Source of the DNA: an uncultured bacterium
GTDB taxonomy: Bacteria > Bdellovibrionota_C > UBA2361 > JANWWW01
DNA: 63,133 bases
Direction: 5' to 3'
Assembly (NCBI GenBank): GCA_938038205.1
Contig: CALHSA010000002.1
Span: 1 to 63,133, forward strand
The notes beneath the pieces were generated by a model. That model saw only the letters and a list, made by a program, of their open reading frames with translations. It searched no databases and was not told where the DNA came from. How positions within the stretch are numbered: the first letter of the stretch is position 1; every line of letters begins with the position of its first letter. Shown one piece after another: positions 44,813 to 54,003 of this stretch. The translations under genes were made by a program, and so were the position numbers.

Positions 44813-46195
44813 ATGATAAACATCTCTATTAAATCGGTAAAAGAAAAAAAGGATTTGAACGGTAACATTTTTGTAATTGAAGAATCAGAGGCCGGAATTT
44901 TTGAAACTATTAAAAAGTATTTACCCTCCTATAAAATTTTTAAAGAAAACGATCAGACCCCTAGAATAGCATACTTAGACTCTGAACGTCTAATAATCAC
45001 AGCTATTTTGCCTAAAAATGTCAGGGACCAGCTTGAGCTTGGAGCTAAGTTATATAATGTTACCCAAAAATTTAAGTTTAAAAATTTTGTGTTCCTTAGT
45101 ACATATAAGCAGCTTGACAATATAATACACGGTTTCTGTTATGGAGCTTACACCTTTCATTTATCATTCAATCAAACCCTAAAAAACCTAAATGGAATTA
45201 CGATTTTTTCTGATAATTTAGATTTATCATCATTAAATGATTTTGTTTATTGGAATTATTACTACAGATGGTTGGTTGATTTACCCTCAAATATTTGTAC
45301 TCCGAGGTTTTTAGTAAATGAATTTTTAAAGCAAGCAAAAAAGTTTGGCTTAAAAGCGAGTCTTCTTGATAAGAATAAAATAAAAAAAATGAATTTAAAT
45401 GGACACATAGCTGTGTCTGGGGATCAGGATGCGTACATTCTGAAGGTGTCAAACTCTGATTCTCGAATCTCAGATTTTGCTTTACTTGGAAAAGGAATAA
45501 CTTTTGATACCGGTGGGATTTGCTTAAAACAACCACCAGGGATGTATGCCATGAAAGCAGATATGGCAGGTGCCGCTTTGGCTTTCAGTTTGTTAGGTTT
45601 AATCAAGGCTTTAAATATTCCTACTAAGTTATCTGCGTTTATTGGTATTACAAAAAACAGTATCTCAGAAAATTCGTACAATCCAGGAGATATAATAAAA
45701 ATGTCGAATGGTACCCTCGTTCAAGTTGAGAACACTGATGCGGAGGGGAGGTTACTTTTGGCTGACTTAGTTAATCTTGCTACCTCTCAAGGGTATAAAA
45801 ATATAATCACCCTTGCTACATTAACTGGCGGTGTTAGAGTTGGGCTTGGTTTATATCATGCAGGATTTTTTTGTACCGACTCTGATTTAGCAAAAAAAAT
45901 TCATCTGGCATCAGAAAAGGCGGGCGAACCAACCTGTGAATTACCTCTTGAGGAAAAATACGCCGATGAGTTAAAGATATCTGATGGACTAATCAATAAT
46001 ATTGGGACAAGTGGTTCAGGCCAACCTATTATAGGTGCAATGTTTATTAAACATTTTATCCCAAAAGACTGTTCTTTTACCCATTTTGATCTTGCTGGAG
46101 TATGTTTTCATCCTTCAAAATATTTAGAACACTGGGGTAAAGGTGCCACAGGATATGGTTTAAGGCTTTTTTATGAGTTATTTAAATTAAGATGA
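44813..46195 (+). CDS. pepA: leucyl aminopeptidase (M17)
   Basis: PepA is a hexameric, two-metal aminopeptidase. The core is intact: [18 protein letters not shown] supplies a metal Asp, [12 protein letters not shown] supplies the Lys and Asp, and the [14 protein letters not shown] signature supplies the remaining Asp and Glu plus the catalytic Arg. The N-terminal non-catalytic domain covers about residues 1-160. Length is 460 aa from the ATG at 44813; a TTG at 44795 would add six residues. It overlaps gyrA by 4 nt (ATGA) and begins the gyrA operon. Confidence 0.93.
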   Translation: MINISIKSVKEKKDLNGNIFVIEESEAGIFETIKKYLPSYKIFKENDQTPRIAYLDSERLIITAILPKNVRDQLELGAKLYNVTQKFKFKNFVFLSTYKQLDNIIHGFCYGAYTFHLSFNQTLKNLNGITIFSDNLDLSSLNDFVYWNYYYRWLVDLPSNICTPRFLVNEFLKQAKKFGLKASLLDKNKIKKMNLNGHIAVSGDQDAYILKVSNSDSRISDFALLGKGITFDTGGICLKQPPGMYAMKADMAGAALAFSLLGLIKALNIPTKLSAFIGITKNSISENSYNPGDIIKMSNGTLVQVENTDAEGRLLLADLVNLATSQGYKNIITLATLTGGVRVGLGLYHAGFFCTDSDLAKKIHLASEKAGEPTCELPLEEKYADELKISDGLINNIGTSGSGQPIIGAMFIKHFIPKDCSFTHFDLAGVCFHPSKYLEHWGKGATGYGLRLFYELFKLR

Positions 46196-48606
46196 GTGAA
46201 ACCAAAGTAGTTGAAATATCAGAAGAAATGAAAAGAGCCTACCTTGATTACGCCATGAGCGTAATTGTAGGAAGGGCATTACCAGATGTTAGAGATGGAT
46301 TAAAGCCTGTTCAAAGAAGAATTCTATATGCTATGTATGAGGAAGGGCTTCTGCACAACAAGAAGCACTCAAAATGCGCAGGCGTAGTAGGCACTGTCTT
46401 AAAGTTTTACCATCCGCACGGTGATTCTTCGGTGTATGACGCGTTGGTTAGATTAGCCCAAGATTGGAATATGAGATATCCACTCGTAGATGGTCAAGGT
46501 AATTTTGGATCAATTGACGGTGATCCACCTGCTGCCTATCGATACACTGAAGCAAGATTATCAAGGATTGGTGAGGAATTACTAAGAGATATTGATAAAG
46601 ATACTGTAGATTTTAATCCAAACTTTGATGAGTCGAAAAAAGAGCCGAGCGTTTTGCCCTCAAGGATACCAAATCTTCTCGTCAATGGTGCTGACGGTAT
46701 AGCAGTAGGGATGGCGACTCATTTTCCCCCTCATAATCTCTCGGAGGTTATTGATGCAGTTATTTATGTATTAGATAATCCTGAAGCCACTTTAGAGGAA
46801 ATCATGAAAATTATAAAAGGGCCCGATTTTCCAACTGGTGGAATAATATTAGGTAAGAAAGGGTTATATGATTGTTATGCGAGCGGAAAAGGGGTAATTA
46901 AAATTCGTGCCAAAGCTGAGATCGTTGAGAACAAAAACCAAACGCTAATAATAATTAAAGAAATTCCCTATCAGGAAAATAAAGCAAGAATACTTGAGAA
47001 AATTGCTGACCTAGTCAATGAAAAGGTAATTGAAGGTATATCAAAAATAAAGGATGAGAGTAACAGACATGGTATAAGGGTAGTTATTGAATTAAAAAAG
47101 GATGCAACTCCTCAAGTTGTTCTAAATCAATTGTATAAACACACCCCTTTACAAACCAGTTATGGCACTATAATGCTTGCCCTTCTAAATAATAAACCAA
47201 CTACGTTTACCCTTATGCAGTATTTACAAACGTTTATTGATTTTAGATTAGAAACTCTTACAAGAAAAACCCTATATGAACTGAGTGTAGCTAAGAACCG
47301 ATTACATATACTGGAAGGGTTACTGATTCTTACCTTAAATTTAGATAAGGCAATAAACATAATTAAAAATAGCGCTGATCCAGAAGAAGCAAGAAATAAG
47401 TTATGTGCTGATTTCAATATAGATGATATTCAAGCTCGAGCTATACTTGAGCTCAGATTACAAAAATTAACTAAACTTGAGAGAGACTCAATTTTAGCCG
47501 AAAAGAATAAATTTGAAGAGAGAGTTCGAGAGCTTACGTCAATACTCTCGGATAGAACTAAATTGAAATCAATATTGAAAGAAGATCTCTTAGAGCTAAA
47601 AGCTAAGTTCGGAGACGAAAGAAGAACCGAGATTCAAGAGTTTGATGAAACAATTGATTCAGTTGGGCTGATTGAGGACGAAGAAGTTGTGATAGTTCTG
47701 ACTAATCAAGGGTACGTTAAGAGGATAGCTTTGAATGAGTTTAAATTGCAAAAGCGTGGTGGAAAAGGAGTTTTTGGTGGAAGTGTGATTGAGGAAGATT
47801 TTGTCTCCACTTTGATTTATGCAACGAATCTTACAACAATACTAGCAATTTCATCTTTTGGTAGGGTTTTCTCTTTCCCTGCTTATCAAGTTCCAATAGT
47901 CTCGAGAACAGCCAGAGGTAGAGCTATTCAAAATTTTCTGGATCTTAAACCAGATGAGACTGTTTCAGTTCTTCTGCCAATTAAAACGATAAGTGAAGAT
48001 ATCTCTTTAGTTCTTGCAACTAAATCAGGCTTGGTTAAAAGAATGTTAACTACGGAATTTAAAAAAATTAGAAAAACTGGTATCACAGGTATAACCCTTA
48101 GAGATAATGATAAAGTGATTGGGGGAGTTCTGACTTCAAATAAAAGTCAGATAATACTGACTACTCGCCAAGGTATGAGTATTAGGTTTCCCGTAGAGCA
48201 GATACGATTAACAGGCAGATCGTCGATAGGAATTAAAGGAATTGATTTAAGGGAATCAGATCATGTTGTAGGACTTGTATCTTGCGATAATCCTGAGAAA
48301 GTAAGTCTTCTCACAATTTGCGAGAATGGATTTGGAAAGAGGACACCTTTATCAGAATATAGGTTACAAAATCGTGGAGGATCCGGTGTTATCGATATTA
48401 AAACTTCAGGTAGAAATGGGTATGCAATAGCCTCCTTTCCAGTAGAAGACGACTCAGAACTGATTTTGATTACATCTTCTGGAAAAGCAACGAGAATAGA
48501 AGTTAAAGGTATTAGGCTATCTGGAAGAAACACTCAAGGCGTTAAACTTATAGATTTACTTGAAGGGGAGAAAGTGGTTGCAGCTAGCCTTGTTTATACT
48601 TTTTAA
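46192..48606 (+). CDS. gyrA: DNA gyrase subunit A
   Basis: GyrA cuts and rejoins DNA in the gyrase tetramer. The catalytic Tyr is residue 118 ([11 protein letters not shown]). The quinolone-resistance region reads [10 protein letters not shown], with Ser79 and Asp83 at the positions of E. coli Ser83 and Asp87, so the susceptible residues are present. The GyrA box LQKRGGKG lies near residues 518-525, which marks gyrase rather than topoisomerase IV. The six-bladed C-terminal domain is complete. Length 804 aa. It overlaps pepA by 4 nt and gpsA by 1 nt (TAATG). Confidence 0.97.
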   Translation: MSETKVVEISEEMKRAYLDYAMSVIVGRALPDVRDGLKPVQRRILYAMYEEGLLHNKKHSKCAGVVGTVLKFYHPHGDSSVYDALVRLAQDWNMRYPLVDGQGNFGSIDGDPPAAYRYTEARLSRIGEELLRDIDKDTVDFNPNFDESKKEPSVLPSRIPNLLVNGADGIAVGMATHFPPHNLSEVIDAVIYVLDNPEATLEEIMKIIKGPDFPTGGIILGKKGLYDCYASGKGVIKIRAKAEIVENKNQTLIIIKEIPYQENKARILEKIADLVNEKVIEGISKIKDESNRHGIRVVIELKKDATPQVVLNQLYKHTPLQTSYGTIMLALLNNKPTTFTLMQYLQTFIDFRLETLTRKTLYELSVAKNRLHILEGLLILTLNLDKAINIIKNSADPEEARNKLCADFNIDDIQARAILELRLQKLTKLERDSILAEKNKFEERVRELTSILSDRTKLKSILKEDLLELKAKFGDERRTEIQEFDETIDSVGLIEDEEVVIVLTNQGYVKRIALNEFKLQKRGGKGVFGGSVIEEDFVSTLIYATNLTTILAISSFGRVFSFPAYQVPIVSRTARGRAIQNFLDLKPDETVSVLLPIKTISEDISLVLATKSGLVKRMLTTEFKKIRKTGITGITLRDNDKVIGGVLTSNKSQIILTTRQGMSIRFPVEQIRLTGRSSIGIKGIDLRESDHVVGLVSCDNPEKVSLLTICENGFGKRTPLSEYRLQNRGGSGVIDIKTSGRNGYAIASFPVEDDSELILITSSGKATRIEVKGIRLSGRNTQGVKLIDLLEGEKVVAASLVYTF

Positions 48607-49568
48607 TGAAAGTTGGAATCATTGGTGCTGGTTCATTTGGAACAGCTTTACTTCAAATTTACAGTAAAGTATTTACCTGCATCATTTGGGATAGGGATCC
48701 AAATATTATTGAAAACCTTAATTCGGTCACTAGGAATCCAAGATATTTCCCAGAGATTCAACTAGAAGGTAATTTTTCTGCAACCAACAGCTTGGATGAT
48801 TTAAACGAAACAGACTATTTGTTCGTTGCAATTCCTTCTTCAGTTATTACTGAAATAGGTCTTGAAAAAATTTTAAAAGATAAAATTGTTTTATCTACAT
48901 GTAAAGGATTAACTAAAGAGGGTAACTTAGTTTCAGATTATTTAAAAAAATTTTCCAAAGAAGTGTACGTATTATCTGGACCAACTTTTGCCATTGATCT
49001 AATAAAACTTTCACCGGTAGCAGCAGTTTTGGCCTCTGAGGATTTACTCAAAGCTTACAAAGTGGCAGAAATTTTCTCTAATAAATTTATCAAACTCTAT
49101 CCATCAAAAGATTTAATTGGTACACAACTAGCAGGTATTTTAAAGAACATCTATGCCATAGCTAGCGGTTACGCATATGGGGCTGGTTTTGGAGTTTCAT
49201 CGATATTTTCATTATTAACTCGGGCTGTTGCAGAACTTTCATCTTTGATTGAACTTTTTGGTGGTGATAGATTAACTGCATTTGGTTTGGCCGGAGCAGG
49301 TGATCTATTTATGACTGGTTCCTCTGAAAAAAGTCGTAATTTTAGATTTGGTGTTTTACTAGGAAAAGGTATGAAAGCATCAATTGCGGTCAATAGCATA
49401 AATCAAACAATTGAGGGTTATACATCGTTACAAACTATTGAAAGCTTTTTAAAAGATTTATCAAAAGCTCCAATTTTAATTGCAATAAAAGATTTAATTA
49501 ATGATTCATTCTCTGGAGAGAAAATTTCTGGACTAATCCAACGCCCCATTAAAGAGGAGTTTAAATGA
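48606..49568 (+). CDS. gpsA: glycerol-3-phosphate dehydrogenase [NAD(P)+]
   Basis: GpsA reduces dihydroxyacetone phosphate to sn-glycerol-3-phosphate, the backbone for phospholipids. The dinucleotide site GIIGAGSFGTALLQIY is at about residues 3-18. LSTCKGLTKEG and LSGPTFAIDL lie in the middle, and the catalytic Lys is in QLAGILKNIYAIASGYAYGAGFG. AFGLAGAGDLFMTGSSEKSRNFRFG follows. Length 320 aa. Start shared with the gyrA stop (TAATG); overlaps fmt by 4 nt. PlsY, which uses the product, is encoded in the same operon. Confidence 0.95.
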   Translation: MKVGIIGAGSFGTALLQIYSKVFTCIIWDRDPNIIENLNSVTRNPRYFPEIQLEGNFSATNSLDDLNETDYLFVAIPSSVITEIGLEKILKDKIVLSTCKGLTKEGNLVSDYLKKFSKEVYVLSGPTFAIDLIKLSPVAAVLASEDLLKAYKVAEIFSNKFIKLYPSKDLIGTQLAGILKNIYAIASGYAYGAGFGVSSIFSLLTRAVAELSSLIELFGGDRLTAFGLAGAGDLFMTGSSEKSRNFRFGVLLGKGMKASIAVNSINQTIEGYTSLQTIESFLKDLSKAPILIAIKDLINDSFSGEKISGLIQRPIKEEFK

Positions 49569-50449
49569 TCTCAATACTTTTTTTTGGAAATACTGACTTT
49601 TCATTTGAAGTATTAAAAACATTAACTAATGAATTTAATGTTTTTGTGTTAACAAAAAAAAATTCAAAACTTCAATCATTTCTCCAAAATTTATCCATCC
49701 CATATAGAACTTTTGATAAATCATTAAAAAAAGAGTTAGATTGTATACCTGAACTTAATCAAAGGAAGTTTGATTTTATATGCTCCTGTGATTTTGGCTC
49801 ATATATTCCATCAGAAGTGGTAGGTTTGGCAAAATTTAGTGTAAATGTCCATCCGAGCATACTACCAAAATACAGAGGTGCAGCTCCAATTCAAAGAGCA
49901 ATTATGAATTTAGAAACAGAAACTGGCGTATCATTCATTGAAATCTCTGATAAAGTTGATGCGGGTGGAGTTTACTACTGTGAAAAAATTGAAATATCTG
50001 ACTCTCAAGTATACTCTGAATTAAGAGAAAAGCTTGCAAAGCTGTCCGCTGATCTGCTCCCTGGAGTAATTAAAGATATTTTTAATGGTTTTTTAACTCC
50101 AAAACCTCAGGATGAATCTCAGGTAAGTTTCGCACCAAAAATTCAACCCGAAGAGGAAAAAATCAAAATATCCGATTGTTTCCGTACGTTAAGGTACATC
50201 CATGCTTTAAGTTTTACACCAGGGGGGTATATACTAACGAACATAGGACGTATTAAAATCCTAAGAGTAAAAATTTCAGATGAAAAAGTAGATTATGGAT
50301 TTTTATCATCGGTTCAAAGTAAGCTTTTAATCGGCTGTTCTGATGGCAGCTTAGAGGTGCTAGAGTGTCAAATAGAGGGAAAAAGAAAGGTGTCGGCAAA
50401 GGAATTCTTAAACGGGTATTTTAGATATCTACCTCTTATGTTGTTATGA
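49565..50449 (+). CDS. fmt: methionyl-tRNA formyltransferase
   Basis: Fmt formylates initiator Met-tRNA with 10-formyl-tetrahydrofolate. The catalytic Asn and His lie in VNVHPSILPKYRGAAPIQRAI (about residues 98-118), and the catalytic Asp in EISDKVDAGGVYY (about 130-142). The C-terminal OB-fold is present. At 294 aa it is a little short (usually 310-315). ATGA overlaps link it to gpsA and rpe. def is not in this window. Confidence 0.94.
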   Translation: MISILFFGNTDFSFEVLKTLTNEFNVFVLTKKNSKLQSFLQNLSIPYRTFDKSLKKELDCIPELNQRKFDFICSCDFGSYIPSEVVGLAKFSVNVHPSILPKYRGAAPIQRAIMNLETETGVSFIEISDKVDAGGVYYCEKIEISDSQVYSELREKLAKLSADLLPGVIKDIFNGFLTPKPQDESQVSFAPKIQPEEEKIKISDCFRTLRYIHALSFTPGGYILTNIGRIKILRVKISDEKVDYGFLSSVQSKLLIGCSDGSLEVLECQIEGKRKVSAKEFLNGYFRYLPLMLL

Positions 50450-51048
50450 AAATTATACCAAGTATACTAGCTGCAAAACTCTCAAACTTGGCAAATCAAA
50501 TTAAACAAAGAAAAATAACTTACGTACATTTTGATGTTATGGATGGACACTTTGTGCCAGAGATATCTTTTGGTTCATTTCTTGCAAGAGAGTTTGAGAT
50601 AGAACTACCAGAGGTAAAACTAGATGTTCATCTAATGGTTACTAACACTCAGGATCAGATTCCATTCTTTCTTGGTTTAAAAAACGTATCTAGAATCCTT
50701 ATACATTTTGAGGGGAATTTTCATCACCTTAGATTACTAAGACAAATACGGAATGGAGGAAAACAAGCTGGAATAGCTATCAATCCAGAAACAAATCCTG
50801 AGAGTATACAGAGTATTTTAGATTACGTTGATGCAGTTTGTGTTATGTCCGTTACACCAGGTTACTCAGGCCAAAGTTTTATTCCTGGCACTAAAAGTAA
50901 GATCAAAAAATTAGCAGAGTACCGGACAACTTTTGGTTTTAAATACTCAATAATAGTTGACGGAGGGATTACTAATCAGCTTATAGGGGATTTAAGCAAA
51001 ATCGGAGCAGATGAATTCATTATGGGATCCCAGTTTTTTAATGATTAA
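50446..51048 (+). CDS. rpe: ribulose-phosphate 3-epimerase
   Basis: Rpe interconverts ribulose-5-phosphate and xylulose-5-phosphate in the pentose phosphate pathway. Landmarks are IPSILAAKLSNL, the metal site VHFDVMDGHFVPEISFG, DVHLMVTN, the loop VMSVTPGYSGQSFIP, and the second Asp in IIVDGGIT. The phosphate-binding end reads EFIMGSQFF. Length is 200 aa, slightly short (usually 215-225). It overlaps fmt by 4 nt and plsY by 8 nt. Confidence 0.95.
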   Translation: MKIIPSILAAKLSNLANQIKQRKITYVHFDVMDGHFVPEISFGSFLAREFEIELPEVKLDVHLMVTNTQDQIPFFLGLKNVSRILIHFEGNFHHLRLLRQIRNGGKQAGIAINPETNPESIQSILDYVDAVCVMSVTPGYSGQSFIPGTKSKIKKLAEYRTTFGFKYSIIVDGGITNQLIGDLSKIGADEFIMGSQFFND

Positions 51049-51595
51049 CTTTGGATACATTGTACCATACCTACTTGGCGTTTTTCCAACAGGCATACTA
51101 ATTTCAAAAATTAGAAATCAAGATATTACTAAACTTGGAAGCGGAAATGTTGGGGCCACAAACGTTGCAAGGAATTTTGGTGTTGTATACGGATTGATTA
51201 CGTTATTTATTGATGTTCTAAAAGGTGCTCTTGCAGTGATCATAGGAACAAAGACTTTAAACCTAGATCCGTACACAACTGGTGTTTTTGTTACATTAGG
51301 CCACATTGTTTCCCTTCCTTTTATTCTAAAGGGTGGAAAGGGGGTAGCAACATTCATTGGGACTTTAATAGTGCTCAATCATTATGCTTTAGTAATATTT
51401 TTAATAAGTTTTATTCTCGTTTTTATTTTCTCTCGGTATGTATCACTTAGCTCTTTGGTAGCTGTTTGGTTGAGTGTTTCATTCATTGGTAACCTGCATT
51501 ATATTTTGTTGGCTATGATAATAACTTTAGCTCACCAAAAAAACATTATTCGTTTAATAAAAAAGGAAGAAAGTAAGTTTTATTTTAAACGTTAA
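51041..51595 (+). CDS. plsY: acyl-phosphate:glycerol-3-phosphate acyltransferase
   Basis: PlsY adds the first acyl chain to glycerol-3-phosphate at the inner membrane. All three motifs are visible: GSGNVGATNVAR, FIDVLKGALAV and the GHIVSLPFILKGGKGVAT region. It has about five membrane segments over 184 aa. I chose the ATG at 51041 (MINFGYIVPYLLG); a frame open from 51011 only adds residues from the rpe overlap. It overlaps rpe by 8 nt and ends the operon that starts with pepA; its substrate is supplied by GpsA in the same operon. Confidence 0.94.
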   Translation: MINFGYIVPYLLGVFPTGILISKIRNQDITKLGSGNVGATNVARNFGVVYGLITLFIDVLKGALAVIIGTKTLNLDPYTTGVFVTLGHIVSLPFILKGGKGVATFIGTLIVLNHYALVIFLISFILVFIFSRYVSLSSLVAVWLSVSFIGNLHYILLAMIITLAHQKNIIRLIKKEESKFYFKR

Positions 51596-51615
51596 ATAGT
51601 GTATCTTTTTTCTAG

Positions 51616-51689
51616 GTCCCCGTAGCTCAGTAGGATAGAGCGCAAGTTTCCTAAACTTGAGGTCGCACGTTCGAATCGTGCCGGGGACG
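51616..51689 (+). tRNA. tRNA-Arg (CCT)
   Basis: Acceptor GTCCCCG/CGGGGAC, D-arm GCTCAGTAGGATAGAGC, anticodon loop TTCCTAA giving CCT, T-arm CACGTTCGAATCGTG. CCA is not encoded. It starts 20 nt after plsY and may be read from the same transcript; it is convergent with tRNA-Leu. Confidence 0.95.
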
Positions 51690-51709
51690 AATTTCTATAT
51701 CATTTGATC

Positions 51710-51791
51710 TGCCCTAGGGGAGATTCGAACTCCCACGCCTTTCGGCACATGAACCTGAATCATGCCTGTCTACCAATTCCAGCACTAGGGC
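51710..51791 (-). tRNA. tRNA-Leu (CAG)
   Basis: This class II tRNA on the minus strand has acceptor GCCCTAG/CTAGGGC, anticodon loop TTCAGGT giving CAG, and a variable arm TGCCGAAAGGCG. The T-arm is GGGAGTTCGAATCTCCC. CCA is not encoded. It is convergent with tRNA-Arg, 20 nt away. Confidence 0.94.
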
Positions 51792-51865
51792 TTTGCAGCT
51801 ATTATTCTAATAAAATACAGTTTTTATCATCCATATAATTTAGTGTATCATCTAAAGTAGTAAAG

Positions 51866-52102
51866 ATGAGCAAACAATCAAGAAAAAAGGATAGAGATTC
51901 TACCCAAACTAATGAGATTGTAAATATGATTAACCATCCTGATCTGCCTTTAATACATAAGCTTGTACTGTTTAATCTTCTATTTAAAAACAAAGAATTA
52001 AACTCTTTCTATTATGAGAACACCCAAGCACTCGAGGAAATTCGCAAGAACTGTGAATTATTAGGCTATAAAGGATGGGTTGGTAAAGAATCTAATAATT
52101 GA
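51866..52102 (+). CDS. small protein upstream of sctV-like gene
   Basis: I do not recognise this 78-aa protein. It has a charged N-terminus (SKQSRKKDRDST) and an alpha-helical remainder, and ends YKGWVGKESNN. No signal or membrane segment is present. It is 26 nt upstream of the sctV-like gene on the same strand and probably cotranscribed. A TATAAT at 51834-51839 lies about 27 nt before its start, so this is probably the first gene of the unit. A chaperone or regulator of export is possible but unsupported. Confidence 0.55.
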   Translation: MSKQSRKKDRDSTQTNEIVNMINHPDLPLIHKLVLFNLLFKNKELNSFYYENTQALEEIRKNCELLGYKGWVGKESNN

Positions 52103-52128
52103 TTTGAGTAAATTATAAGAATTAGAGG

Positions 52129-53997
52129 GTGAGGTATTATGAAGTTTTAGCAGTTATATTAATATTAGGTTTAGGATTTCTTTTAGTCTTACCAATCCCC
52201 CCAATTATATTAGACTTTGTCATTACCCTAAATATCGCCTTATCAATTCTAATGCTTGCCTCCTGTTTATTTACAATTAGAATTAGTAATCTTTTGATTT
52301 TTCCAACTATCCTTTTAATACTAACTCTTCTTCGAATTGCAACTAACGTGGCAACAACTAGGATGATTTTAACTCAAGCTTACGCTGGAGAAATCATAAA
52401 TACATTTGGCAAGGTTTTAATTCAAGGAGAGGTATTAGTTGGATTGATTATTTTCTCATTAATCTCATTAGTGTCGTTAATTATTATATCAAGAGGAGCG
52501 TTAAGAATATCAGAGGTAGCCGCAAGATTCACCTTAGATGCTATGCCAACGAGGCAAATCGCTATAGAACAAGAATTTAAAGAGGGGGAGATAAGTTTTC
52601 GAGAAGCACAGAGGAAACGAGATGAATTAAGAAAGGAGAGCATGCTTTATGGATCCATGGAAGGAGCAATGAAATTTATCCAGGGAGACGCAATTATTAG
52701 TGTTATTACAGTTTTAATAAACTTGGGTGGAGGAATCTTTATAGGTATGAAAAATAAATTAACCTTTCAACAAGCTCTTGAAAAATATAGTGTTCTTACC
52801 GTAGGAGATGGTTTAGTAGCACAAATCCCTGCTCTATTCTTAGCGATCTCTGCAGGTATTATTGTTTCCCGTGTAAGCTCTCTCGCCAATGAGAGTATTC
52901 TAAAGGAAACATTACAGAATATTTTTTCACGAAAAGATACCCTACTTATTACCGGTTTGGTTTTACTCGGAATCAGCCTAATACCTGGAGTTCCCTCAAT
53001 ATCGTTTTTTGTAATTGGATTTGGATTTATAGTTGCTGGATTTTTAATTCCATCTAAACAAACGTTTTATGAAAAACTTGATCCCTCACAGATTTTTCTT
53101 CTTGAAATTCCTGAAGTAAAGTTACAACATTTTTCACTGGATACATTACAAGAATTTTCAGACAGAATATGTAACATCCTCTCAGAGGTACTAAACCTCC
53201 CTATTCCCAAAATCATTTTATCATCTAGTAAAAGCACTGAAATTTATCTAAAAATTAAAAATCGCAAGTATACGATCTCTGATTTAGGTTCAGATAAAAT
53301 GCTTATTAATGCTCCTATTTTTTACGCGCAACTCTTTAAAGATAAAGATATTTCAGAGATACGGATTCCACTTAGTGACATGATTGGACTTGTTGCATCT
53401 GCTTCAACCAAAACTAAGACCTTTGTATCAACTCTTAAAATAAGCTTTTTCTCCAACTTGGAATACGTATTATTAAAGGCTTATGAAACAATTTTAACCT
53501 CCCCAGAGACTTTTATAGATGTAACGGCAGTTTTAAATTTATTAAGAGATTTATCAAAAAGCTTCCCAGATCTTGAGAATATTATTAACTCCGATAAGTT
53601 TTTACCAGTTACAAAAATCTCAAGTCTTATTAGATGCTTGCTAAAGAATAATCTTTCTATTAACAGCTATCCGCTTTTTGTTGAATTAATAAATAATCTT
53701 TGTTTGAGGTATAATCAAACAAGATATGATGATACCCTTACAGTAGAAGATGTTTATACTTTGTTGATTGAAGAAGATTCGGGGGTTTTGGATCTTAGGG
53801 AAGAGGTGCTTTTTGATTTAGTTAGGTTTGGATGCGCTAAGCAGGAGTCAGGTATTGCAAGTGTGCTTGATAGGAATAGAAAATATGGAACGGTTCCTTT
53901 GGTGATTATAGAAGAAAATTCTGATTCTCTTAATAACTTAAGAGTTATTAATCAGTCGAAAAGCTTAAGAATAGATCCTTTTATGTTTAATTTTTGA
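52129..53997 (+). CDS. type III export gate protein, SctV-type (FlhA/SctV family)
   Basis: This family forms the nonameric export gate of injectisomes and flagella. Residues 1-~310 hold about eight membrane segments with LLRIATNVATTRMIL, the conserved RFTLDAMPTRQIAIEQEF loop and GDGLVAQIPALFLAISAGIIVSR (split: GDGLVAQIPAL, SAGIIVSR). The segment RKESMLYGSMEGAMKFIQGD matches the LYGxMxGAMKF form of SctV rather than the FYGAMDGASKF form of FlhA. The C-terminal cytoplasmic domain is ~290 residues. The total of 622 aa is shorter than usual (about 690). The start is GTG at 52129, because an in-frame stop lies just upstream and the nearby ATG (52139) is out of frame. No other secretion-ring gene is in the window. 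Confidence 0.88.
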   Translation: MRYYEVLAVILILGLGFLLVLPIPPIILDFVITLNIALSILMLASCLFTIRISNLLIFPTILLILTLLRIATNVATTRMILTQAYAGEIINTFGKVLIQGEVLVGLIIFSLISLVSLIIISRGALRISEVAARFTLDAMPTRQIAIEQEFKEGEISFREAQRKRDELRKESMLYGSMEGAMKFIQGDAIISVITVLINLGGGIFIGMKNKLTFQQALEKYSVLTVGDGLVAQIPALFLAISAGIIVSRVSSLANESILKETLQNIFSRKDTLLITGLVLLGISLIPGVPSISFFVIGFGFIVAGFLIPSKQTFYEKLDPSQIFLLEIPEVKLQHFSLDTLQEFSDRICNILSEVLNLPIPKIILSSSKSTEIYLKIKNRKYTISDLGSDKMLINAPIFYAQLFKDKDISEIRIPLSDMIGLVASASTKTKTFVSTLKISFFSNLEYVLLKAYETILTSPETFIDVTAVLNLLRDLSKSFPDLENIINSDKFLPVTKISSLIRCLLKNNLSINSYPLFVELINNLCLRYNQTRYDDTLTVEDVYTLLIEEDSGVLDLREEVLFDLVRFGCAKQESGIASVLDRNRKYGTVPLVIIEENSDSLNNLRVINQSKSLRIDPFMFNF

Positions 53998-54003
53998 TTT
54001 AAC

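Noticed and set aside
46192-48606. Topoisomerase IV ParC
   Set aside because: The GyrA box QKRGGKG is present, which ParC lacks.
52139-52141. ATG as start of the sctV-like gene
   Set aside because: It has a good GAGG upstream but is out of frame and meets a stop after three codons.
52129-53997. Flagellar FlhA
   Set aside because: The LYGxMxGAMKF form matches SctV better than the FYGAMDGASKF form of FlhA, and no flagellar gene is near. A tree is needed to be certain.
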